Source: Petunia secreta | Taxonomy: Eukaryota > Streptophyta > Magnoliopsida > Solanales > Solanaceae | Assembly (NCBI GenBank): GCA_029990175.1 | Contig: JARKIP010000005.1 | Coordinates: 28,467,501 to 28,531,500, forward strand | DNA length: 64,000 bases | Reading direction: 5' to 3' | Shown: piece after piece, positions 10,115-21,589 of the stretch | Position numbering within the stretch: position 1 is the first letter of the stretch | How the letters are laid out: every line of letters starts with the position of its first letter | Notes under the pieces: model-generated | What the model was told of the DNA's origin: nothing | What the model saw: only the letters and a program-made list of their open reading frames with translations | Databases searched by the model: none | Translations under genes and position numbers: made by a program

Positions 10115-11760
10115 GGTGTGTTTGGTATGAGGGAAAATATTTTCTGGAAAATAATTTCCCATTTTCTTTTGTTTGGTTGGCTCATGTGACTTAGAAAATA
10201 TTTTTCATACCTATCCATTTTCCTCCAAAGAGATGAAAATTTTTTCCCAAAAAAATGAAGGGAAAACATTGTCCATACACACCCAAATCCCTGAATACTA
10301 CCCTCACCCCCTACCCCTGATTTCCCTAATAAAAAAACCCTAATTTTCCCAACCCCCTCCCCCAATTTCAACGTCGGGACCCCCACCCTCAATTACAACG
10401 TAGGGACCCCACCCTTCCAAAACGTCTCCCAACCCGCAACCCCAACCCCCGCCGTTGTTAGAGTAGCCGTCTGTTTCCGATGCCGGCGTCATCAAAATCT
10501 CTCCTCCATTCTTGACGCCGGTGCCGTCTGATACTCCTAGCTGCCTACGACCTCCGATCTGTCTACTGTTCCCTCGCCCCTTTTCGATCTGGTTGCTGCG
10601 GTTTCATCGCCGTTGGGTGAGAAAGGAACAGATTGATGGGTTGGTGCAAGTGACACCAGAGGTGTAGCTCAACAGCCGTAGAAACACGGAAGAAACAAAA
10701 AATAAGTAAAGATAGAAGCAAGAAAAGTCTTAGCTTCGATTGAATAATACCGAAGAACTGGCTTCGGTCCCAAACAATCAGAAAACAAAAGACTCACCTA
10801 GTGCTAAGCAACAATCCTCAAGAAGCCATGCTTTTTGCAAACTGAATGACCAAAGAAGAAGATTGTTCAAACGATTCAACACCGAATGACACAAGTTCTT
10901 TAAAATCCCACAACGAGATTCGGCTCCATCGGAGACACTTCAATAGCAACAGCTATGTTTAACATATATCAAAAACTAGGTGTTTACAAATAAAATGTAA
11001 ATGAGTTTATATAGACTACTCTAGGGACAAAATAGTAAAATAGTCACAGGCGACCAATAGGAGCAAGCCACGCAGGGCTTCATAACTGAGTGATCTGTCA
11101 CTCCTTCAACCGAATACTTGAGTTTCGAACACTTGAGCTCGAGCTTCTTGACTTCGGTGCTCAGTTGTTCAACTCAGCTCATCTTGACATCGAACGCTCT
11201 TCCTTCGGTTGTTTGTTTTGCTTCACTTCAGCGTTGATGTTGAGTGTTCGATTGTGGTTCGGTCGCTTCCTTCGTCGAGCTTAAGCTTATAGATGAAGTC
11301 TTCGATTCTTGAGCTCGGCCACTCAGCTTCGGAGCGATTGTTTTCTCCCGACCAAGCCAATTGAATGTGAACGTCATGCGTCAACTTGGCTTGGCTTGAC
11401 TTCGTGTCATCGGCCTCAGTAGATCGAACACTTGATCAGCACGTGTTTGGGTTGCATTATGGGTGAACAGGGAGAATCGGTGAGGTGTTTTTTGGAAATG
11501 GGAGTGGGGGTGGAGGGTGGGGGTGGAGGGTGGGGGTGGGGTTGGTGGAATTCGAAGGGGTAGGGGTTGGGGTATGGGTGGGATTGAATTGGGAAGTTGT
11601 GGGGTCTTGAATAGAGGGGTATAGGGATGGTAACAAGAATTTTCTTTTTCCTCATTTTACTACCAAACACAAGAAAATAGATAGAAAATGATTCCTAAAA
11701 AATATTTTTCATGGAAAACATTTTTCGTGGAAAATATTTGTTTTCATACCAAACGCACTC
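10115..11760. mobile_element. Tourist/Harbinger-like element with nested insertion
   Basis: The terminal inverted repeats are GGTGTGTTTGGTATGA at the left and, on the other strand, GAGTGCGTTTGGTATGA at the right. Both continue into AAATATTTTC. TTA flanks both ends (10112-10114 and 11761-11763), the usual target duplication of PIF/Harbinger and Tourist elements. The interior is partly GC-rich (10430-10620) and codes for nothing I recognise. Without the insertion at 10642-11447 the element would be about 840 bp. No transposase is seen. Confidence 0.7.
10642..11447 (-). repeat. Probable solo LTR inside the Tourist-like element
   Basis: This block is absent from the rest of the element and is flanked by TGGGT on both sides (10637-10641 and 11448-11452). 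Its plus-strand start TGGTGCAAGTGACACC reads, on the minus strand, like the 3' end of many Copia LTRs. A minus-strand TATA-like CTATATAAAC lies near 11010. The other end reads AACACGTG rather than TG, so that boundary or base pair is uncertain. Confidence 0.55.
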
Positions 11761-11763
11761 TTA

Positions 11764-12379
11764 GTGTTTACTTACTTTAGATGAAAATCTAAAATAAATA
11801 TATTAGAAAACAAATATATAAAAAGGGGGAGAACGTTTTGCCACGTTAGCATGTATTTAAAGAAACATAAGATGAGAACTTACTTCACACTTATTTAGCA
11901 AATATTGTATTTGTCATAATTAGAAAGCATAAGCATAACAGTATTTTCCTCCGTGAAAGTCGTCATTTTTGCATTAAAAATGAAAATAAAAAAAGTTTTA
12001 AATTTGTAGTGAGACTGTGCGATACAATTTACAAAACTGAAGCTAAATTTGTAAAGATAATTTAACACTCCTTACAACAGTACGATGTAAATCCTCAAAG
12101 ATAAGATGAACAGCAAAAGAAATAGATAATCACTTAGAGTATTTATAATCCAAAAACAACAAATGATGCTTATGTTTGACTTCCATATGTTCATACTGAA
12201 TGTTTGTTTTGTCCAATTGAATATTAACATAAACATCTTCTATCAGTTCACACTTATTTCTAATTATACAAAGAATTGGAATCAAAGTCAACAAAATCTA
12301 AATATTCTCCAAAAAAAAGATAAAAAAAAGTTTCACATGTAATTGATTAAAAATTTCAAAAAACATAAAACAATTACAC
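11764..12379. other. Gene-less AT-rich stretch
   Basis: I see no coding sequence, terminal repeats or similarity to other parts of the window here. Confidence 0.5.
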
Positions 12380-12382
12380 TTA

Positions 12383-13120
12383 GAGCCTGTTTGGCCAAGT
12401 TTCTAGGGAGCCAAAAGTGCTTATTTTTATCCAAAAGTGCTTATTTTGAAAACTCGAGGTGTTTGGCCAAGCTTCTAAGAAAAAATAAGTGCTTTTGAGT
12501 GGCAGCAGAAGCTGTTTTTCTGCTGTGGGGAAGAAGCTGGAAAAAGTAGCTTTTTCCTAAAAGAGCTTTTGAGTAGAAGCATAAGCTGTTTTTAATTTCT
12601 ATCATTCCAAAAATATCCTTACCAAAAATACTTATATACCTAATTACCCCTATATATTTTAACCTAATGATTATAATATATAAATAGTACATTACTTTTT
12701 TAATCACTATTTTTTCTACCTACACCTACATCTCTATTGTTACAAACTTTTAATCAAATAATATTATTTTTTAAGGTATATATCTAGAATATTCAATTAT
12801 GAATGATGTATTTCGAAAATTTTTAACTAAATAAAAAAAATTAAATATAATGTTTGAGAATAAATGTTTAAAATAATTCATCTAGTTAGATAACTATGAA
12901 GTGAGTCTTTAAATGTCCTTACTCGTAATTTAATACTCAAAAGTACTTTTTTAAAAGCTTGGCCAAACACAAATTACTATTCAACTTTTGACAAAAGTGC
13001 TTCTCAAATGAATTGGCCAAACACAAACTGTTTTTCTCCAAAAGTACTTTTACGAAAAGCACTTTTGAAGAGAAGCACTTCTCAAATAAGCAGTTTTCAG
13101 AAGCTTGGCCAAACAGGCTC
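12383..13120. mobile_element. Tourist/Harbinger-like MITE, 738 bp
   Basis: The terminal inverted repeats are near-perfect: GAGCCTGTTTGGCCAAG at the left and its complement CTTGGCCAAACAGGCTC at the right. TTA is duplicated at 12380-12382 and 13121-13123. Subterminal copies of TTGGCCAAGC and AAAAGTGCTT recur at both ends, as in many MITEs. There is no transposase, and the small minus-strand open frames are by-products of the repeats. Confidence 0.85.
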
Positions 13121-13123
13121 TTA

Positions 13124-15650
13124 GTAAGGCGCGTGAAGCAAAGGGAAACAAAATGGGGTACCAAGGATCCGTAAAGGTATGAGTTTTGACAAAACAGTGA
13201 CAGACAAACACAGAGGAACCAAGACAATGGCCGATGGATGGATGGATCGAAAACCTTTCTAATTAAAAATTAACTTCTTTCTTTTTCGTATTTGATCAGT
13301 ATACTCGATCTGTCTTCATTTACATGACAATATATTAATTTATTTTAAAAAGATTGATAAATATTTTTATAATTCAAAAATAATTTAACAGGAGACTTAA
13401 TATTTTCTTATAACTTGTTCTAAATCATTAAATACCGACTTAGGCTGTTAGCAGTGTACTATATTACCCATTCTTCTCAACATAAAGGAACTTGTGGGAC
13501 CCATTGCTCCGTGACGCAATACACTTCCCGCAAAGGTCACGTGAGGGATCCACCCCCACCCCTCCTTTTACTAGGGGGTAGCGGTGGTCAACCCCCATTG
13601 CGCTCCGTAACAAGCTTTGCGCCGTGTTGATGCTCGGGCTTTCTCCTTCTTTGTCTCCTCTTTCTTTGTTTTTTCACTCATTGCTCCTTTACTTCTTTCC
13701 ATTTTTTCCTCCTCACCCCTCAACTTCTTTCTCCTTCATTTTCCCCTCCAACTTTGTCATATTACCCAATATATGTACTCTTAACATATTATGGTAATTC
13801 AAAGAATACTGACTAAACACAACTACTCTAATACTTAGAATGGTTCTAACCACGAAATCTTTTGTATTCAAAAGTTTCTTTCTTAACCAAAAGGACTAAT
13901 CTGCGTTAGGTTAGTAATGGGTGATACATTGAGTGAATGAATAAAACAAAGTATTAGTTAACATCAAATATATGCTCATATATTATACGAATTTATGTAA
14001 ATTTATAAGTAGATATATTTAACATCTTACTAATTCATGATGTTCATATAGCTCATGCGATCGATCTGTTTCGATTTTTGATCAAACGCAAGTTGAGGAA
14101 ATGAGTTTATACCATAATACATCCTTGAATTGCCTATTGTCCTCTAAGAAGCACGTATGAAAGTTAAGGGGTTAACTTATCTTCAGCCATTTATTCAACT
14201 TGCTAGTCTTAGGAAAAAGTGCATAGGCAATAACATGAAACCCTTCATTAAGGCACACATTAAATAGTAGACCATTATATATTGATTAGGGGCACTCACA
14301 TTTGGAAGAGTCGTGCAATTATGTTTCACAATAAAATAACACTAAAATGCAATTAAGACCATCTTAGTATCATTAATTCAACAAACTAATGTGACCAAAG
14401 TCCTCATTACAAGGAAAGGAAAGATGTGCACGAGGAGAAAGCGTTGAATATGAGAAAATTTTAAAAGTCATTTCAGAATTTCATGCAAGTAGCTGTTGTA
14501 TAGTATTCATTAAATTATAATGTTGTCTAGTAAAGTAGTAGTACTACAATATTCAGAGACCAAATTGCAAGATCCAAGGCTTCCAAAGAAATGTTTGGAA
14601 GCTACTCTAATAAAGAGTCAAGAGTCAGACCTTGAAATCTGCTTTTTATTATGGAAATTTTCAAACCTGTGTTTTTCGTTTTATTTACCCCTCTTTGATT
14701 TTAGGGTTTCAACTTTATTATTTTATTTTTGCTAACGTACTAGACCTAGAAGTTTGAATGGGTACAGAAACTTTTATAAAAGAAGAAGATTATTTTTGTG
14801 TTGTTTTTCTTGATTTCATGACATCAAACACACAATTACATCAAACAGCATTGTGCTTTGCAATACGGCATCCTATGCTTTCAAACTTTCAAGTTTTCAG
14901 ATAGGAGTATAAGCTAGCAAAAGTAAGACTAATCTACATAAAATACTATTACTATTTCATTCGTCCATTTTTATTTGCCATTTTAATTTACAAAAGGAGT
15001 TATAGTTTTACCTATCACGTTTAGAAAATCAAAAAAGATTTTTCAAATCATAGTTAATTTAAATTTTCAAAATATAATTAATAAAGGTAAGTTAATAAAA
15101 TAATCAATTTATTTATGACTTCTAAAGGCTTGTAAAAAACTAAAATGTGACAAGTAAAAATGGAAAGAAAAATTACTGATAAAAATAGTGAATAGTCTGG
15201 ATTTTCAATTTTCTCTGTTGAAACAAAAGAGGAAGAAAAAAGAATACTAGAAGGGTTTCAACATAATTCTGAGAACAAGGAAATGATACCTTTAAGGAAA
15301 ACAAAACTCAAAAACTTTATTACACTTGCAATAACATTTTTCTCAATGCTTGAGGAATATTTTAAAATTATAGACCGGTAATGCTAACTTAATTGTTATC
15401 CAAGCATTCAAAAATAGAGTTAATTTAATTTGTTCATCTCAAAGCTGAGGTTTGAGCTCCACATTATTAAAACCATTGCAAACCACTAAAGTTGCAGAAA
15501 TATGCAATGTACTTATGTGTATGATTGTCATCAACTCAACACAATTTTTGAATGATTATGCAAAATAATTGTGAAAAACTGATAACTAGCCAATTTTAGA
15601 CATTCTAAATAAGTTCTATCCATTCTTTCAAAATTAATTGAAAATAGGTA
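13124..15650. other. Gene-less AT-rich stretch
   Basis: No credible gene is seen. Positions 13490-13640 are locally GC-rich (CACGTGAGGGATCCACC and neighbours) and look unlike the surroundings, but I cannot assign them. Short open frames, such as 14520-14735, show no recognisable features. Confidence 0.4.
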
Positions 15651-15659
15651 AATTACTCC

Positions 15660-15985
15660 TCCCCTCTCCCATACTTACAGCCTCTTGTCGTTAAATAACA
15701 CCCGGACTAGCCACAATCTAAACATTTGAGACTTTGAACTAAACTCCAGTAAAAAAAATCTGGAGTTTTGTCCAAAGTTTCAGAAAAAAAAGCAGAGTTT
15801 CATATTTAATGTCCCAGTATTTTATACTGACAGATTGAACTAACATGTTCAAAATCCTAACTTTTTTACTGAGATTTATATTTAAGTGATTCCAGTATAA
15901 AATACTGGAATTTTGAAATTTTGTTCATAAATCCAAATATAAAATATTTCGGATTTGGCTAGTCTCCAAGAATTTTGCACTGTTG
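15660..15985. repeat. Hairpin-rich non-coding repeat, copy 1
   Basis: This copy contains CCAGTATTTTATACTG and ATTCCAGTATAAAATACTGG type inverted repeats and a TGAACTAACATGTTCA palindrome-like unit, lying between CTAGCCAC-type flanks. The same TTGAAC...GTTCAA theme recurs at 21.6-22.2 kb. No coding sequence is seen. Confidence 0.5.
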
Positions 15986-16199
15986 ACTAGTTTTCATATA
16001 GCGCGGTACAAATACGCTACAGGGCCAAATTTTAACAAAATAATTTGAGTCAAGGCTAGGTAAAGGTTGTAGTGTAATATATGGCATTCGTGAAAATCAC
16101 AAGATATACTTCTTAGGAAACGTTATATCAAGTAAAAATCTAATTAGTCTAGTAGCCAGATTTGCAATTCCATTTATGTTTTAGTCAATGAAGTTTTTC

Positions 16200-16590
16200 T
16201 TTTTTGGAAATAGCCTATTTCGGATATTTTTCCTATTCCCCCATCAAACAAGCTCTTGCTATGCCCCAACCTCAAGCCTGAAGGTTTGAAATTAGAAACT
16301 GCGTATGCCTAAATTCAAAGTTGTTGTGCCTAGGTTTGAAGTTGAAAGTTGCTATATGCCAAACTTAAAACCTGAAAGTTTGAAGTTGAAAGCTGTCTAT
16401 GCCTAATTTCAATCCTTCATGTTTGAAGTTGTTATGCTCAGGTTTAATGTTGTATGTTACCTATGAAGTTACTATGTCCAACTTCAATCCTTCAGATTTG
16501 AAGTTGAACTTTAGACCTTCAGTACTGAAGTTCAACCGTAAAGATATGAAGTTAAGAATTATAGGATTGAAGTTCATGCAGTGACTAAAA
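16200..16590. repeat. GAAGTTGAA-type repeat array, copy 2
   Basis: This stretch is filled with short direct and inverted repeats around TTTGAAGTTGAA, TATGCC and CTTCAATCCTTCA, at roughly 40-60 bp spacing. It resembles the arrays at 19.2-19.45 kb. The open frames on both strands (16399-16658) follow from the repeats. Confidence 0.55.
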
Positions 16591-16754
16591 ATTAGGCTAT
16601 TTATGCACTTCCCCTTAATTTGAGGGGTTTTAACACATATATACAAACATACACCCATATATTACAAAAAAAATAGTAGCATTTCTCATACAAGACATAG
16701 TACTATTTTTCCCAACACAAATCAAGACATTTCACATTTCTCAAAACCCTAGCT

Positions 16755-17380
16755 ATGCAAAGTTTATTTTCCCATTTGCTCACTCCACCCCTATTAGCTC
16801 ATCAAAGCTGGCCAAACCCTTGTGAAATTCCCATGGTTTACCGGAAAAGAGAACCACCAGTCGCAGCCGTCGGTCCGCCGTCGTTCCCCGCCGTATGGCT
16901 GCCGGAAATACCAAAGCACACCAGCTTCCCGAACTCGTCTTGACCCATACTTCTCAGATCCGAACTCCATTACCCTTGAAAATGCTTCCTTTGACGTAGA
17001 TCAGGCTAAAACAGTGGCGGAATCCCAACTTGGACCATTTTTCCCCCGCCATCTCCTTCCCATTTCTTTCTTTTACCGGCTTCCCGTGTCCTTTCTTTCC
17101 CTTTCCTAATAGAAAACGACCGTATTATAGTCATTTCTATTAAAAAATGGAAAGGAAGCGAATGGAAGTTGGACGTGTGATGATGGTTGACGTCGGAAGC
17201 GTATGAATCGTAGTAGCGGCATGACGGACACAGAAACATAGAGATGCAGTGAAAATGATGGCGGCCTCGAAGCGAGGCAGCGGTGGTGTTGATTTGAACG
17301 TGGAGACAGTCTCGCGGTGGTTTTGTATCTTTTTTTCAGACGGTGGTGGTCGTGGTGTTTCACACGCCACCGCCTCTATT
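16755..17380. other. GC-rich, gene-like fragment of unknown origin
   Basis: Unlike its AT-rich surroundings this stretch is GC-richer and has overlapping open frames on both strands (plus 16755-16943 and 16822-17109; minus 17370-17006), rich in Pro, Ser and Arg. I recognise no domain, and none of the frames is clearly real. It could be a gene fragment carried by a surrounding repeat, or the internal part of a decayed element. It is not annotated as a gene. Confidence 0.3.
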
Positions 17381-17530
17381 CTTTAATCCCCAGCCGGGAT
17401 CCTTTTTTTCGGATCTATTCTTTGTTAAAAGCATCGAACAAAATGACGGGTCTGTTTTTTGTGTATGTATGTGTACCGATCTGTACGTCTCTGTTCTTGA
17501 ACATATGTGATAAAGGAATGTCAAAGATTG

Positions 17531-18065
17531 AAACAAGCTGAAACGGTCTGAAACCGCTCTCAAACAGTCTGAAACAACATTGAAACAACACTGAAACAGT
17601 CTGAAACATCGTTGAAACAACCTGAAATGGTGCTGAAACAACCTGAAAAGGTGCTGAAACAGTCTGAAACAACAGTGAAACGGTCTGAAATCAGCTGCAG
17701 AAACAGTTTGAATCAGCTTTTGAAACAGTTTGAAACAAAATTTAGAAAATAATGTCAAACAACGCCGAAATAGTCTAGAAACAGCTAGATACAATGTAAA
17801 GACAATCTAGAAACAATTAGATACAATACAGAAACAGTGCAAAAACTCAGAAACAATTAAAAACGTCGCTGAAGCACTTTGAAACAGCGCATATACAGCA
17901 AGATACAATTAGATACGAAGCATAAATAGTGCATATATAGTGAGATACAACGCTGAAACAGTCTGAAACAAAATGTAAAAAAAAAATATGAAACAACGCA
18001 AAAATGTGAAATAGTTCAGAAACAGTGAGAAACAACGCACAAAAAGGATGAAACAATGTTGAAAC
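17531..18065. repeat. Degenerate GAAACA tandem array
   Basis: About 45 short units of the form CTGAAACA with a 4-8 base variable joint (for example GTCTGAAACAACATTGAAAC) run for over 500 bp and become more degenerate to the right. Read on the minus strand this yields Phe/Leu/Gln/Ser-rich open frames (17794-17360 and 17672-17415), which I regard as by-products of the repeat. Confidence 0.8.
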
Positions 18066-18262
18066 GAGGTGTCTGGTAGTTGAGATACAGCGAGATACGA
18101 GGTGGTTGGCAGTTGAGATACAGCGAGATGTGAGGTGGTTGGTAGAGATATAGTGAGATATAGCGAGATACGAGGTGGTTGATAGTTGAGGTACATCGAG
18201 ATATATGGTGGTTGGTAGTTGAGATACAACGAGATACGAGGTGGTTGGTTGTTTAGAAACAA
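18066..18262. repeat. GAGATACGAGGTGGTTGG tandem repeat
   Basis: Five to six imperfect units of about 30-46 bp occur, built on GAGATACGAGGTGGTTGG, TAGTTGAGATACA and GCGAGATA. It directly continues the GAAACA array and probably grew from it (shared AGAAACAACGAGATAC near 18257). The minus-strand Tyr/Ser/Thr-rich open frame 18272-17847 is a by-product. Confidence 0.75.
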
Positions 18263-18717
18263 CGAGATACAATGTGATTGAGGATGGGAGGAGGAAAAGT
18301 AAAATTAGGGGAAATAGTGGGATGAAAAGTGCAATTAGGGGAAATGGTGGGAGGAAAAGTGAAATTGAGAAAATGTGAGGAAGAATGGAAGGTTTTGCTA
18401 TGTTATGCTAAGTTTTTGCTATGTTTTGTAATTAACTTTTCCTTTCTTCTTTATTGGGTAATTTTGCTAAACTATTGCTATGTTTTGTAAATAACTTTTA
18501 AAATTATACTTTTATGTAAAAATTCCTTAATTCAAAGCTGTACTCTCCCCGCAACAATTGGATAGGCCGTATTATAGCGTGTAATGAGCCAATATCTTCT
18601 CAAATAGGAGAGAATTACAGAACTATAACACCTTATGCAATGGTTTGCCTATCTGACCTCGCTTAAAATAGTTTGCAAGAATGGTCTCTGCTAACTTTAA
18701 GTAAGTACTATCCCCGT

Positions 18718-18993
18718 AGTAGCACTTAACCTTTTATAACTTGAAATGCTACCCCGCGGATGGAAATATCCCTACAAAATCTTATATTGATGCCCGCATT
18801 CCGCCATCCCTTTTAAGTAATTGTCCTCGTCGTAATACTTAACCTTTTATCTCTTTCAACATTCTCCCATATAACGTGAAGTGATACGCCGTGCCCTTTA
18901 TATTTCCCGAAGAGACAACACTAGTCAATTTATAACTTGAAGTGATGTACATGTGGTAGCACTTGTCAATTTATAACTTGAAGTGTTGCCCCC
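18718..18993 (+). repeat. Short dispersed direct repeats
   Basis: Three copies of a ~35-bp unit, AGCACTTAACC / TTTATAACTTGAA / TGCTACC and variants, occur near 18718, 18915 and 18955. The last two are the closest (CAATTTATAACTTGAAGTG). The function is unknown. Confidence 0.6.
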
Positions 18994-19059
18994 AAGGTCA
19001 TTTTGCCAAACTATTTTTAAGTGGGGATAAAAAATCATAACTATGGACGAGTACATATA

Positions 19060-19535
19060 CTAAAATTTTTTGCTCAAATAGAAGCCCGTTTATTTGTGAT
19101 GGTAATTTGTAAAATTTTCACCCATAGGCCACTTTTATCATTGGCATTTAGTTTGAAGCCATTTTTTTTATTGGTCTTACAAGAGAAGCCACTTTTTGGA
19201 ACTTCAATCTTTGTGGGCTGAAGTTCAAACCTTGTGGGTTGAACTTCATACCTAAATTATGAAGTTTCAACTTCAATCTGTAAGGGCTGAACTTTTAGGT
19301 ATAGATGCGTAAACTTCAGCCCAAACTTCAACCCTTGTGGGCTGAAGTTGAACTTCAATCCTTGTAGTGGGGTGAAGTTGAACTTCAATCCTTGTGGGCT
19401 GAACTTGTGTGATGTTCAACCCAAAAGAATTGAAGTTCCAAAAATTGACATTTCATGTAAAACCAATAAAAAAATTGGCACCAAACCAAAGACCACTGCC
19501 AAAAGTGGCCTTTGGTGTACTTCGCCCTTGTAATT
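19060..19535. repeat. Hairpin-rich non-coding repeat, copy 3
   Basis: The outer parts read TTTTCACCCATAGGCCAC and AAAAGTGGCCTTTGG...TTCGCCC, roughly inverted. The interior (19195-19440) is an array of GGGCTGAAGTT and GAACTTCAATCC units in both orientations. No coding sequence is seen. It has the same architecture as copy 4 but a different unit sequence. Confidence 0.6.
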
Positions 19536-19834
19536 TGGACTTGGAGAGCATAAGGCTTACGGAATGATACCAATTAGCAACTCTAAGGCCCGCATTTTAG
19601 AATTTAGCCATTGTATCTTAAAGTACAGTATTTTAATTTAAATTTTAGGACACTGAATCATAAAATTAAGTTTTTTACTTCAAACTTTCATGGCAAATAA
19701 TTATTGGATAAAACCTAAATACTTGCATTAATGAGTGGTTAATCCTGCACTTCGCCCCCATAAGGCCTAGTATAGGGTTCGTTTGGGTAAAATTGGTGCT
19801 GCATAGCCACTTTTAAGAGGTGCAGATGAGTTAG

Positions 19835-20310
19835 GGCTAAGTGCACGAAAGGCCACTTTTGCCACTGGTCTTTGGGCACAGGCCACTAATACCAAAACAT
19901 TTAGTTTGTGGCCACTTTTACTTAAAGAGATAGAACTTCAGTCCAGAGGCGGGATTGAAGTTCAGTCCTTAAAGATTGAACTTCAATCCACGGCCATATG
20001 GTCTGAAGTTCAGTCCAGTCCTTAAGATAGAACTTCAGTCCATGGCCATGGACTGAAGTTCAGTCCATAGCCATACCATGGACTGAAGTTCAGTCCATGG
20101 CCATATGGACTGAAAGTTTAGTCCTTAAGAGATGGAACTTCAGTCCAGGGGCCGTATGGACTGAACTTCAGTCAACTATCAGAACTTAAGTCAACATTTA
20201 TTTAGTAAAGGCTCAAAAGTGGCCTCTAGTGTAAGACCAAAGAAAATAGTGGCCTCAAATTAAATACCAGTGTTAAAAGTGGCTGCTGGGCGAAATTTTT
20301 ACGATGAGTT
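19835..20310. repeat. Hairpin-rich non-coding repeat, copy 4
   Basis: The flanks carry AAAGGCCACTTTTGCC and, at the right, AAAAGTGGCTGCTGGGCGAAA. The core (19927-20175) alternates GAACTTCAGTCC and its complement GGACTGAAGTTC with GGCCATATGG spacers, giving at least six nested inverted repeats. Positions 20030-20061 form a perfect palindrome of 32 bases. No open frame is seen. Confidence 0.7.
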
Positions 20311-20539
20311 ATATCTAATATTTGTAATATTTTAGATGAATAGCTATAGTTTTAAAATGTGGAAAGTATTTGAAAAATAGCCACTCCAGTCTCTGTACAA
20401 AATGCTGAAATTTGTAGTTACAAAATGCTGAATCTCAAGAAAAACACTGAGTTTCAAGCCTAAGTTCGTGTTTTTGTGCTGAGTTCAAACCTCAGTGAGA
20501 TTTGTAGTTAAAAATGCTAAACTTCAAGAAAAAAATAGG

Positions 20540-20870
20540 GACACTTACAAAAATACCCACAAAACTTCAAATAATTACAGCCACTACCCACTACTTTCAA
20601 ATATTACCCAACTTACCCATTAAACTATTTACCCACTCTACCCATCCAGACTTGTATACCTTAGTTTATGCAGTATATCATAAAGGTATACACATATAAA
20701 ATATAACAAAGGTATACATTAATAAATGGCCCTCCAGACTTGTTTATGCAGTATACCTTAAAGGTATATACCTATAAGGCATAACAAAGGTATATAATAA
20801 TAAATGGGTAGGTTGGGTAAATAATTTTAGTTTTATGGGTAGTGTAATTTTTAATGAGTATAACTTGTAA
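20540..20870. repeat. Repeat with internal 80-bp duplication
   Basis: The unit from CCAGACTTGT through TTTATGCAGTATA and ATAACAAAGGTATA occurs twice (about 20646-20728 and 20732-20806). TACCCA-rich sequence lies to the left and TGGGTAGGTTGGGTAA to the right, suggesting short inverted termini. It is non-coding. Confidence 0.55.
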
Positions 20871-21589
20871 GTACTTTAAATTTCATGGATATAGAGTGTA
20901 AATATTCCAAGAAAATATGAGTTTGAGCTTAAATTTTTATTTTTATACTGAATATCAAGAAAAAAAATACTAGTTTAAACTAAAATCGTATTTCTTATCC
21001 TGAATTTTAAAGTCCCATATAAAATTTGAGATTTTGTATTTAAGATGCTGACTTTTAAGAAAAAAATATTAAGTTTATTAAAACTTAATGTTTTTTCTAT
21101 TATAGAGTACAAAATTTTTCTATTATAGAATGCTGAAAATTTGTAGCTAAAAATAATATTTTTAATGGAAAAAAAGCTTAACTTGGGAAAAATTCAAAAC
21201 TGTGGCGACGTTGAGTACAGTCGCGCATAGCTTACAAGTTACAATGGATATTGATCAATTATTTTTGGGGAAGTTTACGTAAATATCCGGCCATCAACAA
21301 ATATTTATTTTTAGTTGTCTATAACTTTTTCTATCCAAAAACTTGATACATAAATATATATCCGAAATATATATTAAATATCTATTAAATATATATATCC
21401 AAAATACATAATATTAAATATATATCTAAAATATTTAATATATATTTATGGTTATGGACAGAAAGAAACAATAAAAGATGGACAAAAATAGTAATTATTC
21501 TTTTCCAACGATTATGTGGCGTAATTTTCCCTTATTTTTGGAGGCTACGGTTATGCTTGTTGAGTGCCAATAAAATGGGAAAATTTTGA

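Noticed and set aside
13490..13640. GC-rich stretch as an organellar or gene insertion
   Set aside because: No reading frame or recognisable rRNA/tRNA motif; left unassigned.
17360..17794. Minus-strand 144-codon Phe/Leu/Gln-rich reading frame
   Set aside because: It is a translation of the GAAACA tandem array; similar frames appear in other phases and there is no start context or domain.
17847..18272. Minus-strand 141-codon Tyr/Ser/Thr-rich reading frame
   Set aside because: It follows from the GAGATACGAGGTGG repeat; composition and phase-independence argue against a gene.
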